Assembly (NCBI RefSeq): GCF_032362555.1
Contig: NC_083524.1
Location: forward strand, 1,412,001 to 1,476,000
Length of the DNA: 64,000 nucleotides
Reading direction: 5' to 3'
DNA from: Amyelois transitella
Lineage: Eukaryota > Arthropoda > Insecta > Lepidoptera > Pyralidae
Shown: piece by piece, positions 21,482 through 33,421 of the stretch
Numbering within the stretch: position 1 is the first letter of the stretch
How the letters are laid out: each line of letters opens with the position of its first letter
The notes under the pieces: model-generated
Database searches by the model: none
Told to the model about the DNA's origin: nothing
The model's input: the letters and a program-made list of their open reading frames with translations, nothing else
Position numbers and translations under genes: made by a program

Positions 21482-23214
21482 CAGTGGGTTGCCAAATTAA
21501 TAGGGACAGTCGAAAAATATTGTTTTTTTACACTTTATTGGTCCATAACTAATTAAAAACGTTGTTTTGAGTTATAATTATATTTAATAATATTAGACAC
21601 ACATCTTACAAGTAGTTTAAACAAAAAAATAACAGTCTTTGGGTAATTAGAAAATATTAGCAGGTATTACGAAAATGGCAATGAGATATTGCTAATATTT
21701 TGTCACATTTCCTTTAGCCTGAATGAGTGCTTCGATCCGCCTCGGCATACTTTCTATGCACTGTTTGGCACTTTCCTTTATTTTAGGGTTGTGGTGCCAC
21801 ACATTTATTAATTTTTCGATCAGTTTTACCTTGGTGGTTATCACTTCCTTGGCAATTTCCGCCTTGGTAATTTCCCATAAGTTTTCGATGGGGTTCATGT
21901 CTGGAGAATTGCCAGGCCAAGGTAAAACTGGTATATTGTGGTCTGCTAAAAATTTTGTTACACTCCTTGCTTTATGGCATGGTGCTGAGTCATGCATGAA
22001 CATGAATTCCTCCCCCTCTGAGAACCATTCCCGGAGTTGCGGCAACAAGCGAGTTTCTAGGACCTGCCTGTATTGGTCCTGTCTCATGGTTCCCTGGACA
22101 ATGTAGAGACGCCCAACCCCTTTAGCACTTATGACAGACCATACCATTATTTTAACAGGGTGTTTAACGCGTTCCACAATGCAGTCAGGGTGAAATTTCT
22201 CGCCTGGGCGCCGCCTGACAAAGTTGCTTTTGTCGGCAAGAATCTCAAATGTTGATTCGTCTGAGAAACACACCTGAAAAAAAATATTTATAACTTATAT
22301 GAAAATCTTTTTAGATAATATACCATAATATTAATATAAATTATCAATTGACATTAAAACTGACCTTGCTCCAGTCTTCAACACTCATCAGACGGTGTTC
22401 ACGAGCCCAAGCAAGTCGTTTCTTCTTCATCGCCTCTGTCAGTCGCGGTTTTTTAGCTGGGCGATGTCCGGTCAGGCCTTCCTCTGCCAACCTACGCTGT
22501 ACAGTTCTCTTCGAAACTTGTATTCCAGACTCCTGTACCATCTGGGTTAACAATCCAGCACTTTTCTTCCTGTTTTGCAAACACATATCCCTGATTTTCC
22601 TATCGGACCGTGGTGTCGTAATCCGTTTTCTTCCGCATTTGCCTTTTCTTTTGGGCAAAAGTGGCTGATCTTGATCCAGATTTATTTTTATTTTATTTAC
22701 TACCGACTTAGAAACACCAGCCAGTTCTGCTATCTTCCTCTGAGAATGACTTGTGTGCAAAAGAAGGGTTTTAACCTCAGATTTTTTTCTTGGAGACAAA
22801 TCTACCCCTCGACCCATAGTGAAAGCTGTAAAAATAAAAAATTAATTAATTTCGTCCTAAAATCAGCCCCAAAATACTTAAGATTTAATAAAAATAAAGT
22901 AATACTTACTTGCAGTCAATAATAATTTCACAAAATCACAAAATAACTTTTTAAAATAATTAGTTACTTATTTTACTTTTACACGTGTGAAGGACTGCGC
23001 GTCTCTCCCGATAATAAAATATTTTTACAAAATAAACAAATCCCATAACACTTGAAATTTACTTTCAAGTTGATCTGTAGAGGTGCTGTGAACATAAAAA
23101 TACATTCCAGGACCACTTACACCACTTGAAATAGCAGTCAAACGCGCCTGAAGAAAAAATATGATAAAAAATGTGACTGTCCCTATTAATTTGGCAACCC
23201 ACTGTAGTGCGAAA
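21482..23214 (-). mobile_element. Tc1-like DNA transposon, complete, TA target duplication
   Basis: 1,733 bp with ~30-bp terminal inverted repeats (CAGTGGGTTGCCAAATTAAT ... and its inverse before 23214), flanked by TA at 21480-21481 and 23215-23216. The transposase is on the - strand and uninterrupted apart from one intron, so the copy may be recent. Confidence 0.93.
21692..22817 (-). CDS. Tc1-like transposase (DD34E), two exons
   Basis: Exon 1 22817-22365, intron 22364-22274 (91 bp, GTCAGT...TTTTTTTCAG), exon 2 22273-21692; 344 aa, usual for Tc1. The N-terminal part has paired helix-turn-helix DNA-binding domains (SQRKIAELAGVSKSVVNK and an RKR-rich second motif). Catalytic residues are D in CFSDESTF, D in FMHDSAPCH and E in PIENLWE, with 34 residues between the last two. 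The enzyme cuts and pastes the element at TA dinucleotides. Without splicing, exon 1 would end in a few extra codons and a stop. Splicing joins DWSK to VCFSDES, the expected family sequence. Confidence 0.9.
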
Positions 23215-23216
23215 TA

Positions 23217-23880
23217 CATTTTAAATTAATCTCTTTATCCCCAACTTCTTCGTGTTATGAAAACTCGCTTAAAAATTCTGCAGTATAACGAAGCGAATGC
23301 ATCTAAATTCATTGAAAAGTTGGTTCCACATTTCCATTCGCAATTCGGAACTTCCTGAAGAACCTGTAGGGATGAGCTGTGCCGTGCCATACAAGTTTTA
23401 AGATTTATCGATAAATTTTTCGAAGATGTCACAACAAATTTATTAAGCAAGTCCGGTTCCAAACTCACATATTATAATATACTGAATCTAGAAGTACCTT
23501 ACACACCCAAAATAATCCTACAGTGCTATATTTGATTGTATTGAATGAATAAGGATTTAACTTTAATAACATTGGTATTATCGCTGACATAATATTGAAA
23601 TCTATTTGCACAAAGATCCTTGCATTATGATCTGGTAGGCATTCAACAAGAAAACCAAATCAGGGCAAGCAAAATTTATGTCATTTTGTTCATACCTATA
23701 CAGTTTTATTTACAGCGATTTCTTTCAAAACTTAGGTACCCTGACCTACCTAGCTAATCGCTGATTACTAAAATATGTGACGATGTAGGTCTGTATTATC
23801 TTCAATCGGATTTATCAATTCGATATCATCAAGCAAATTTGTTTTCACAGCTGCGATATTAGATAACAATGTAATTAATA
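23217..23880. other. intergenic, nothing recognised
   Basis: AT-rich spacer between the Tc1 element and CP3. Open frames here carry no family signal. Confidence 0.4.
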
Positions 23881-23883
23881 CAT

Positions 23884-23985
23884 GCGCTTTGGAAGCAGTT
23901 GTAGATATAATTGGATTTTAGTGAGTGACGTCAATAAGGCAATTTTGTATTCAATTTTGAAAATAAATCTTTTCTATTCTATTCA
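23884..23985 (+). repeat. LINE 3' tail with (ATTCT)n
   Basis: GCTTTGGAAGCAGTTGTAG ... AATAAATCTTTTCTATTC, the same 3' end as at 3165-3325. Confidence 0.65.
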
Positions 23986-24096
23986 AATTATGAATCGCAC
24001 CCAAAATTGATTTTAAGTTGCTGTCAAAATAAGTAACAATTGCTTTAAAGAAAATCATTATATTTTCACTAAACAATGTTGTATTTGTCATGGAAA

Positions 24097-27000
24097 TTAC
24101 AGGTTACGTCTCCTCCAGTTATCCCTGGCGTATCTAGCTCCAACTTTGATACCTTCCCAGGTCTCCATTCCGGCTTGTTCAATGAAATCATCGTTCACCA
24201 AGAAACCATTCAAAGTTTGTCCACTACCAGTTCTACCAGGCAGTTCAAAAGTGTACGAATAAGGGATTCCCATTCCCAAAGCATAGTCACCCGCACTGCC
24301 AGACGCAGCGTACAAAACCATGAAGGTATTACCCACAATGTAGTTAGGATTAGCGGGTACTTTAACAGCATCGATGGCTTGAGCAATGTTGACTCCAGCT
24401 ACATGAATGCTGAGGGAATTGGCGGGGAATTGGCCGTTTCCATAACCGTACAAGACCATGCTTCCAAAGCTGTGGATGTCAAGGAAGAGTTCGATACGAT
24501 TGCCATATTCGTTGATGATATCTCTGATGGCAGCAGTTTCGGGTTCGGAGAAGGGCGCTCGGCCGTGGAAGGTTTCAGTGCAAGCGTTGTTGCTGGATGC
24601 AGTGGACCAGAAGATGTCGAAGTTACGGTTGAGGTCAACGCCCATGCAGAGGTCTCCTGTCATGTAGCCAGTGGCGCGGTTCTTTCTCCAGAAACGAGCC
24701 TGTAATTTTTTTTATGATCTTTTAATCTATGATTTTGAAATGCTCATAAGATGTAGGTTGAAGTTAACATAAATTCCTAAAATTGAGCGTCTTATCCGAA
24801 ATGGTACGCAGAGACTTTATCTTAACACTTGCTATCCGTACTAATATTATAAATGCGAAAGTCTGTCTGTCTGTCTGTCTGTCTGTCTGTTCCTCTTTCA
24901 CGGCCGAACCACTGAACCGATTTTGATGAAATTTGGTATGTATATAGTTTAAGACCCGCGTTCAAACATAGGCTATTTTTTTTTTCAAAAATCGACCCCC
25001 TAAATTTTCAAATGGGGGGTTGAAAGTTTGTATGAAAATCATCGTTCCGCTTTCACGCCTGACCCGCTGATCCGATTTTGATGAAATTTGGTATGTATAT
25101 AGTTTAAAACACGCGTTCAAACATAGGCTATTTTTTTTTTTTTCAAAAATTGACCCCCAAAATAGTCAAATGGGGGGTTGAAAGTTTGTATGAAAATCAT
25201 CGTTCCGCTTTCACGCCTGACCCGCTGAACCGATTTTGATGAAATTTGGTATGTATATAGTTTAAGATCCGCGTTCAAACATAGGCTACGTTTTTTTTCA
25301 AAATTCGACCCCCAAAATAGTCAAATGGGGGGGTGAAAGTTTGTATGAAAATCATCGTTCTTCTTTCACGCCTGAACCGCTCAACCGATTTTGATGAAAT
25401 TTGAAATGCATATAGATTGAGATACGAGTTCAAACATAGGCTACTTTTTTTTCAAAAAACAACCCCCAAAACAGTTAAAGGGGGGGGGGGGGGTGAATCA
25501 TCGTTCCGATTTTACGGCCTAACCGCTAGGCCGATTTTGATGAAATTTGGTATGTATACAGTTTTAGTATTTTTATTTTAACGTCAACAGAAATTTATAA
25601 TCTGTGAAAATGTCACCTGTCTAGCTAATACGGATCATGAGACACGCCTGGTGACAGGAGGATGGGTGAGCGGACAGACGAACTAACAGACAGACGGACA
25701 CCGAAGTCGAGTAATAGGGTCCCATTTTTACCCTTAAGGTACGACGGAACCCTAATAAGTGTTAATTTTTGATATGCAAAAGATTAGAAAATTTATTCCT
25801 TCAATGAATAATTTGTTTGATAATGTAGCAATAGATGGCGTCACCATGTAATGTAAAAGTCGCTATCGTTTGTCGTTCGACAATCAATAAGACTTCTATG
25901 ATTTTGAAAGCATTTTTACCCTCAGTTAATAAGTTGTTGGTCGTTTCGTATTCATGCTTGAAGACGTTTCGTTGTGTTTTGTTCATTTGTATTTAAAATA
26001 TATTGGTTAGTAAAAAATACGTGTCAGTTGCGGAAAGCGGGATGGCACTAAATAGGATGGGACAGGATAGGAGGACTGGATGGAGCCGGACGGGACACAA
26101 CAGGTTGTGACGGGACGGAACAGAACGAGAAGAGACGGGAGAAGCCATATGAATTTAAATCAAATATAAACTTAAAACAGTCCCGCACGATACGGGATTA
26201 AAACATGGGTGAAATTTTATGTCGTATCCTTATAATCTAAAATACATTTGCGCGGGCGAAGCCGCGGGCAAAAGCTAGTTGATAATAAAGTAAATGAAAT
26301 GTATATAAGAAGCTCTAAAATAATCATTTCAGTCTCTTTTTGGGTTAATTTAGACTCTAATAATGAATCGACATTTCAATAAAATAACTAACATATACCC
26401 GCATCTCCGCCTGCTTAAACAACAGATTCCGTTAATTACCAATCCTGCTCAAAATTGGGAGATCCTCTCTTATTATTCGCCTAAGGAATTTCAAATTTTG
26501 CTAATTTTGTGTGTTTGATTTTTGTAAGTTTACTGACGACACTTACACTACGATGAGTCCAAACATATCCATCAGGATTGGCAATGGGCAGGATGATCCA
26601 GTCGATATCTTGAAGCAAGTCCTGCTCCTGTACATCAATCACCAACTTCTCAATGGCGTAGAGGGTAGCTGGTAAGGTGACCCATTCGCGAGCATGCAGC
26701 AGAGATTGCATGTATACGATGGGTTTTGAAGAAGTCTGGAAGATAAATTTGATAACTTTAGATAGACAATTATTCAATCTAACTTTGATGTTGAATGGCA
26801 TCAGGAAGCATAATCAGCATCAAGATTTTTAAAATACTGCATTGAGTCAGACGATAATAAGCTTGAATGTGCAAATAACATATCGAAAAAGTTGATAAAT
26901 GTAATTATGCAATCTGGATTTGTAAACTTTCAAGGATTGGACATGGCATTTCCAATTTTTGTATTACCAAAAAGTACTGCATAGAGCAATTCTTCTTACC

Positions 27001-30000
27001 TGGAAGTTTGTGGAGGAAATCTTCAGGTACCTGATGTCTCTGCCTTCGAAACTTTTGCCCGCATTCACCACAGTCACGATGTCGGGGTAACGTTCACTCA
27101 AGTCCGTCAAATATTGATCTACCTGAAATCATTGGGTATGTTTAAAGTAATTTGTTTACATTATTGTGATCGTTGTATGATTACTATATGCCCAGTAAAA
27201 TTACATGTAATATTTAGCAAAGATTTATAGTGGAGTGCTGGTATTTTGTGTTATGGTGCCTCATTGTTTTAGTCTGAAACTGCTATGCAAAGGTCAATAG
27301 GCTTTTGTATAATTCGACGATATGATTGATCGACCTCGAGCGTTCAGCGGCCCGGACTTTTATTTTGGAATCGTTTGTGGACAGAAAGTTGACGTTATTG
27401 AAGAAAATGCTGCAGTGCAGTTTGTTACCGCTTTTTCTGGATTGACGCTACGGAAGTGGCAGTAAACTTAATTTTGGGTAATTTATTTCACGTCAATCAA
27501 TGTTGTGAAACCAAAAGATAATAATATGAAAATTATTAAGTAATGTTGAAATATCCCAATGAATAAAAATTTTGAATTTGAATATATACTTTTGTGTCGA
27601 AAAATCGTCCAAATATGAAAATTTCTGTCTCCTAATCTACCGATGAAGAAAAATTATGTCGTTCAATTGTTCGTACGCTGATCGTCCGTGGTGTCTGTGG
27701 TATTACCTAAAAGACCTAATAGAACTGTAAGGAATATTTCAAATAGTATTACTTACAACATCATACTCGTGGATGGTGTCAAAGGAAAGACCGCCATCAG
27801 ATTTCGTGCTGCGTCCTCTCGCCGCGGACAATATTTCTTCTTCGCGCAGAATATCTCTAGAAATTGTCAAATATTAATATATTAACAGTGGATTGCTCCT
27901 TTCACAGACAATATTAGTACTCTATTTAGGGCACAATTGATTTATTATGCCACCGTATTTAAATGAGAGGTACACGATTTGATCACTAATCAACAAATGA
28001 TGGTTATTGATGGCATCCCAATAGGCATTGATGTTAAATGTTCAGACAAATGCAGATGTTTCTGTTCTGTTATTTTTACGTTGCATCTGTTGTTTTTTTT
28101 GTCTCAAGTTTTGTTGTTTTTACATTTGATTAATTATTATAAGTGACAAATATGAAGTAACTATTTAGAGTTTAATTGACATAGGTAATAATATCATCAT
28201 TTTATTAAGAGTAAAATAATTTGACTTAACTTACTAATTGTAACTTACGTGTAAATTTATTATATTTGTTAAATATGTTTTATGCTACACTTTTAATAAA
28301 CCCTTATCAAAAGCAAATAAAGATTCTATTCTATTACGATTGTTTATTCCTAAAAAGTAATTTCAGAAAGTACTTCGTAGTATACCTCATAGTACGAAAC
28401 TTTCTTTAAAACTAGCATGTACAACAACATTGCCAAAAAAAGTTGAAAATTCAACTCACTCCCTGATATTGTCAGACAGGATTTTGAACTCAATGCCTGC
28501 GGAAGTGAGGGCTTCCTGGAACAGTTCCTTCATCTCTTTGTTCACCAGCACCTGTCCAGGTCTGTTGGGGAAGGCCCGGGACCACACGTCTACGAAGTGT
28601 GACTCCATTTCGCTTAGGATCTTCGCCTGCTGCATGTTCTGTACCGATACCTCGTAGAGGGCTGAGCTGGGGAGGTAAAATATCTTTTACACCTGACTCA
28701 TAAACTAACTTTAAATTAAATGAATATATAAGTGTTCAGGCGCTGGACTTGCAAATTGTCACTGATAGGCCAACATTAAGCTTTTTGGCTAGATGACAGA
28801 ATTGAGATTCAAATAGTGACAGGTTGCTAGTCCATCGCTTAAAAGACGAATCCCAAGTATATAAGCCTATCCCTTAGTCGCCTTTTACGACATCCTCGGG
28901 AAAGAGATGAAGTGGTAATAATCTTTTTTTTATTGGTGCCACACGGCACTAAAGTAATAACTCTACAATATATTGCTTTTTTACAATAATTTGAGTGTGT
29001 TTGACCTCAATATGCCTGACAGTAAACAGGATGAGGCCTACGGTGATTTTTGTTATAAAAACATACATACATAAATATCATCACGTCTATATCCCTTGCG
29101 GGATAGACGGAGCCAACAGTTATATACTAAGCATAAAATCATATGCGTGCGACGCCGCGAGCGGAAACTAGTATTCTATCATGTTATAAATTCTGTCATA
29201 AAATATTATCTTTATATCTTAAGCTTCCATAAGCCAAATTAATTAAATTAATATCGTGTAATTAATTAAAATGAGTGGTGAGGGCAAATGTTACACTTTA
29301 ATGAGTCGAATTTTGTGACTTGATTTTGTAATATCACACGTTTCTTCGTAGAGCGCTGATGGACGAAGGGTTATTGTACCCTACTCGTAAATCAACGGTT
29401 CACGGTTCAATTCCCAAGCAAATATTAGAGAGTTAGGTTAAAGTTAGCTTAGTAACGTTAGTTTGAATTTTCTGGTGTTACAGTGAGTGAATATGTCGTG
29501 TGGAAACGTGCATAATTAAGCGATAGACATAAAAATGGTCTAATTTGGTCAGGTTCTCATGTTGATAGGGTTATGGAGGTCAGATGTTGTTTACTTTTAC
29601 CTTTCCAGAATCGTGGTCATGGTCTTTTTTCGAATGATGCAATTTGAACATAATCCATATATCTAGTGGATTATACATCATTGATCGTAACGGGGTAGAC
29701 AGAGGTTCACGTTATCTATCACAACTCAATATCAATGACGTTTGCATACACGTTACTGGTAACAAATTTTCTTTATCTTTTCTGTATTTTTCTAATTTGA
29801 AGTTTATACCGCCGTGCCGTGTGATTCCCGGCACCAATACAAAAACAAGATTATTACCACTTCATCTCTTTTCCATGGATGTCGTAAAAGGCGACTAAGA
29901 AACTTGAAATTAATTATAATAGGCGTTGGGTTAGCAACCTGTCACTATTTAAATCTCAATTCTATCATTAAGCGAAACAGCTGAACGGGGCCTAGCAGTG

Positions 30001-30148
30001 TCTTCAGGACTGTTGGCTCTGTCTACCCCGCAAGGGATATGACGTGATTATATGAATATATTTTCTTGAAAACTCACCCATCGTACTCTTCATGTTTTCC
30101 GTACACTGCGTAAACAGACAAACACACAAATAGTACTTTTTTCAACAT
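24097..30148 (-). CDS. CP3: secreted zinc carboxypeptidase (M14, A/B type)
   Basis: Exons on the - strand: 30148-30078, 28666-28460, 27856-27757, 27122-27000, 26735-26547, 24699-24097; 430 aa, all phases agree. Signal peptide MLKKVLFVCLSVYAVYG, propeptide ~70-100 residues, then the peptidase. Intact active site: zinc ligands in HAREW and DIHSFGS, carboxylate binding in VDLNRNFD, Tyr248 in VLYAASG, general base Glu270 in YTFELPG. The residue matching position 255, which sets side-chain preference, is Gly (SAGDY), so no charged pocket is predicted. It probably removes C-terminal residues from dietary peptides in the gut after tryptic activation. It has one more intron than its paralogues (between NFQ and TSSKP). 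Two GATA-type sites (TTATCATTGATAA on the coding strand, ~30223-30235) lie upstream. Codons are richer in G/C than in CPL2. Confidence 0.93.
24835..26278 (+). mobile_element. Lep1-type Helitron with internal tandem array
   Basis: 5' TCCGTACTAATATTATAAAT, (GTCT)n at 24862-24889, 3' GGGCGAAGCCGCGGGCAAAA then CTAG. Flanking A (24834) and T (26279) fit Helitron insertion between A and T. No RepHel ORF, so non-autonomous; 1.44 kb, inside CP3 intron 5. Confidence 0.85.
24891..25560 (+). repeat. tandem array, ~155-170-bp units, about four copies
   Basis: Each unit holds CCGATTTTGATGAAATTTGG, CGTTCAAACATAGGCTA, a T-run and a G-run (up to 14 G near 25480), and AAAATCATCGTTCCGCTTTC. Later units are more diverged. 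Confidence 0.8.
27387..27590 (+). mobile_element. CR1-type LINE, 3' UTR-only copy
   Basis: Matches the element at 4206-9567: GAAAATGCTGCAGTGCAG, TTGTTACCGCTT, and the tail GAATAAAAATTTTGAATTTG. Extremely 5'-truncated. In CP3 intron 3. Confidence 0.85.
28225..28346 (+). repeat. LINE-like 3' tail with ATTCT repeat
   Basis: ACACTTTTAATAAACCC ... AATAAAGATTCTATTCTATT. In CP3 intron 2. Confidence 0.5.
28770..28955 (-). repeat. family A, tail-truncated
   Basis: From CACTGATAGGCC to GTGCCACACGGCAC; in CP3 intron 1. Confidence 0.75.
29060..29178. repeat. family A tail scrap joined to a Helitron 3' end
   Basis: 29060-29120 is the reverse family A tail. 29139-29172 (GTGCGACGCCGCGAGCGGAA then CTAG) is a Helitron-like terminus. 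Confidence 0.5.
29180..29808. other. CP3 intron 1 sequence, nothing recognised
   Basis: Intronic AT-rich sequence. An open frame at 29644-29898 runs into a family A repeat and is not gene-like. Confidence 0.4.
29810..30058 (+). repeat. family A SINE-like repeat, full length
   Basis: Head GCCGTGCCGTGTGATTCCCG to tail GATATGACGTGATTATATG. It ends ~20 bp before the CP3 exon 1 donor (30077 on the - strand). Confidence 0.85.
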
Positions 30149-30359
30149 TATGACCGTCTGTTTAGGGTCAAGAATCCTAACGCAGTGGCATAAAATTATT
30201 TATTTCATTAAATTATATAAGTTTATCAATGATAACGTTTTATCTTTTTCATTCTCACGATCGTCGTTAATATTAAAAAAAAAGGTTAAGTGGTTTGTAT
30301 GTTAATTATTTTTATTGATTTAGTTAATATTCCGGTTTTAACTTTGAATTTATCATTGT

Positions 30360-30490
30360 CCTGATGCAAGTTCATGTTGTTTATTCAGAGCAGAGCCTTG
30401 GGTCTATCTGTGACCACGATACAAGTGTGTAAGGTTTTTACACGAAACGACTTCAGTCTGACCTCTGCAATCTTTGTTGGGGTCATTGCT
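30360..30490 (-). repeat. SINE B body fragment
   Basis: Inverse of the shared body (TTTTTACACGAAACGACTTC, TCTGACCTCTGCAATC). Upstream of CP3. Confidence 0.5.
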
Positions 30491-30589
30491 TGTATGTTTT
30501 GACATTAAAATTTATTTTAAATACGATTTTGTATTTTCATTAGGACAGGTCACAGCAATGACCATAAATATTGACATTATATAACAGCC

Positions 30590-30645
30590 TTTAACCCGTC
30601 TTGCGTAATAAATATATTCGATTTGATTTGATTTCCTAACCAATA
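30590..30645 (+). repeat. LINE-like 3' tail
   Basis: AACCCGTCTTGCGTAATAAA followed by a TTTGATTTGATT repeat. Confidence 0.4.
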
Positions 30646-30677
30646 TTGAATCTTAGTTACACAACTGATATGTATAA

Positions 30678-30910
30678 TGCGATGCGATGCGATGCGATGC
30701 GACGCGATGCGACACGACACGACACAACACGACACGACACGATACGATAACTCTTTATTGCGCCAAAATAAATAACAGCAAATTCACAATCATGTATGAA
30801 AAAAAACATAGCAGCAAAAGGCGACCTTTTGATGATCTCTTCCAGATTGAAATAATCTCTTCCAGGTAACCTGAAGCAATAGGTGAAAGTAGGTTTCCTC
30901 ACGATATTTT
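30678..30910 (-). repeat. minisatellite-tailed LINE 3' end
   Basis: (GCGAT)n grading into (CGACA)n at 30678-30748, next to TTTATTGCGCCAAAATAA. Read on the - strand this is AATAAAGAGTTATCG and a TATCG/TGTCG pentamer tail, a typical LINE end. A similar TGTGTTGTGTCGTG run sits at 36672. Confidence 0.5.
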
Positions 30911-31024
30911 CCCTCACATAATTAGTTAGATAATTATAATGTACAAAAATGTCATTTACTGTAAGAACTTTTGAATCTTGGAATTACTACGGTTTTTTAA
31001 GGTGAATACCTTGTCTGACAGATT

Positions 31025-31268
31025 TAAATACATACATACATAAAATCACGTGTATATCATTTGCGGGGTAGACAGAGCCAACAGTCTTGAAAATAGTTAT
31101 AGGCCACGATCAGCTGTTTGGCTTACTGATAGGATTGAGATTCATATAAAGTGACAGGTTGCTAGCCCGTCGCCTAAAAGAAGTCGCTTTTTACGACATC
31201 CATTGGAAAGGAGATAACGTGGTCATATTCTTTTTTCTCTTGGTGCCGGGAACCACACGGCACACTTA
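31025..31268 (-). repeat. family A SINE-like repeat, internally deleted
   Basis: Tail complement CATACATACATAAAATCACG to CCACACGGCACA; about 25 bp missing after CTAAAAGAAG. Confidence 0.8.
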
Positions 31269-31559
31269 CTGACGGCCTTACTTTTATCTAAAAACATAGG
31301 TTGGTACATTAATATAATGTCACGCCTTTATTCAAAACCCATGAGGATCCTAAGTAAAAGACGAGTGTTCTTTTTCAAAAGTGCCAATAACCACACGGCA
31401 TATCCACTTTATCCTTACATAGATTGTGTGGGTATATAAAGTTCCTTTCCATCACTACGCCATGACACTTATCATTATTAGAAAATTTTATTGAAAATTC
31501 ACCGACACTTTCATTTCACTAAATTAGAATCACTATCATTATAAAAATATAACTAACTA

Positions 31560-31709
31560 CATCGTACAAAGTTTTATGTCTCTTTAGTCTAATCGCGAAA
31601 ACTACTGAATCTAATTTGATACGGTTTATACCAATATACAGTCATTATCTTTATAGATTGTACGGCTGTAGATAATAGTTTCACGTGCAAAGCCGGAGCG
31701 AATCGCTAG
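31560..31709 (+). mobile_element. Helitron-like 3' portion
   Basis: ATCGCGAAAACTACTGAATC ... GCAAAGCCGGAGCGAATCGC then TAG and T. The 5' end is not clear. Confidence 0.55.
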
Positions 31710-31904
31710 TCTGTTATATATAACTTATATTTGACTTTAGGGTGACTAATTGACTGACTGGTCTACCAACGCATTGACCAAATTACTGAACCGATCGAGC
31801 TAAAATTTTGCATACCAATAGTTTTTATGATGTGTTCACCCGATAGAAAAGGATTTTAAGAAATTCCGGGAGAAACAGGAGATAACGGGATTTTACGTTA
31901 GCCA

Positions 31905-32123
31905 CCACCAGCCACCAGTTTTAAAAAGACTGACAGGCCACGCTCAGCTGTTTGGCTTAGTGATAGAATCGAGATTCAAATAGTGACAGGTTGCTAGCCC
32001 ATCGCCTAAAAGAGGAATCCCAAGTTTATAAGCCTATCCCTTAGTCGCCTTTTACGACATCCGTGGGAAAGAGATGGAGTGGTCCTATTCTTTTTTGTAA
32101 TAGTGCCGGGAACCACACGGCAC
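31905..32123 (-). repeat. family A, tail-truncated
   Basis: Good match from AAAGACTGACAGGCCACGC to CCACACGGCAC. Confidence 0.85.
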
Positions 32124-32139
32124 ATATATATAAATACAT

Positions 32140-32395
32140 TTTTAATTCTTCTTATAGGCGATGGGCTAGCTACATGTCACTATTTGAATCTCAATTCCAT
32201 CATTAAGTCTACTTTCAAAACGCACTTGAAGATTCAGATAGTAACAGGTAACCATCGCCTGCAATAGAAATCCCAAGTTTATAAGCCTATCCCTTAGTCG
32301 CCTTTAAGACATCTATGGGAAAGATATTGAGTGCTTCCATCCTAGCTAGTTCCTTCCAACCTAGTTAGTGGCGGAAACCACACGGCTCCTTTTTT
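32140..32395. repeat. family A, inverted hybrid
   Basis: 32150-32210 matches the middle in + orientation, 32228-32392 the reverse. Same architecture as 850-1075. Confidence 0.65.
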
Positions 32396-32514
32396 GATGT
32401 CGGTTAAGAACATTTGTTCTATGATTCTTATAACTATAGGCTCTGTCTACATCATAAGGAATAAAGGCGTAACATATGTGTGTTTCACATACCCAATTAA
32501 ATTATATATAGGTT

Positions 32515-32695
32515 CGTTTACAATTTCGAGTTGACCAGGATTTGAACCTGGCAACTTCAGGATAAGCTCAATACTCCCATTGGTTCTATCCATGATGCGA
32601 TATGGGTAAGATTCTCGTGCAAAAGTTGCAGGATGTCAGACCAGCAGGTTCGTGGTAAAACTTGGAATTTCCTAAATAGGACAGGACATAACTTG
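32515..32695 (-). repeat. tRNA-headed SINE fragment
   Basis: Box B complement GGATTTGAACCTGGCAAC, followed by body-like GTGCAAAAGTTGCAGGATGTC in altered order. Confidence 0.45.
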
Positions 32696-32784
32696 GACTT
32701 ATACCAGGAGTACCTATGAACTTAAATACTTTCGTGCTATGAAGTCAAAATACTTGGTCAGTTTCGTTACGTAAATATACATAT

Positions 32785-33055
32785 ATACAAACCACGCCTC
32801 TTTCCCGGAGGGTAGGCAGAGATTACCGCTTTCCACTTGCCACGATCTCTGCATCCTTCGCTTCATTCACGTTCATAATTCTCTTCATGCAAGCTCGGCG
32901 GTTTCAGGTACTTTTGACCTGACCCTTTACCAGGACGTCCTTAATTTGACCAAGATACGTTCGTAAATATAATCACGACTATATCCCTTGCGGGGTAGAT
33001 AGAGCCAACAGTCTTGAGAAGACTGAAAGGACACGTTCAGCTGTAATAGCAAAAT
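32785..33055 (-). mobile_element. YADD-type LINE 3' fragment followed by family A tail
   Basis: 32785-32965 matches the LINE C-terminus and tail complement (CACGCCTCTTTCCCGGAGGG). 32966-33045 is a reverse family A tail half. The two meet at AAGATACGTTCGTAAATATA. Confidence 0.8.
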
Positions 33056-33059
33056 AAAT

Positions 33060-33242
33060 GAATATATACGATACAAATTAAACGCTAAGAGTTAGCCTTG
33101 CAGTAAGTCCGAAACTTTACGAGATACTATTTTTTATAATAAATACCTACTTATATAGGTATGTAGATAAATATTTAAGACACAGGCCAATCAGAGCAAG
33201 TTCGTTTCTCATCATGCCCTGGCCGGGATTCAAACCTGTTAC
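33060..33242 (-). repeat. tRNA-derived SINE, head-truncated
   Basis: Same body as 13465-13685, ending within box B (GCCGGGATTCAAACCTG). Confidence 0.8.
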
Positions 33243-33421
33243 GATGTTTCTTTATGTGTTTTTCATAGAATTTTTAATTCATTTAGTCATATGGAAAAAA
33301 AACGATATCCATATATCTTTCCTGCTATCGTAATCAAAGATAACAAATTAGTACCTAATTAAAAGATTATTTTTTTTTACGTCACGCATTTACCTAAATT
33401 GTTGTCAAAACATCCTAAAAT

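Noticed and set aside
24076-24705. 209-codon open frame on the + strand opposite CP3's last exon
   Set aside because: It is the antisense shadow of a conserved M14 exon and shows no family motif of its own.
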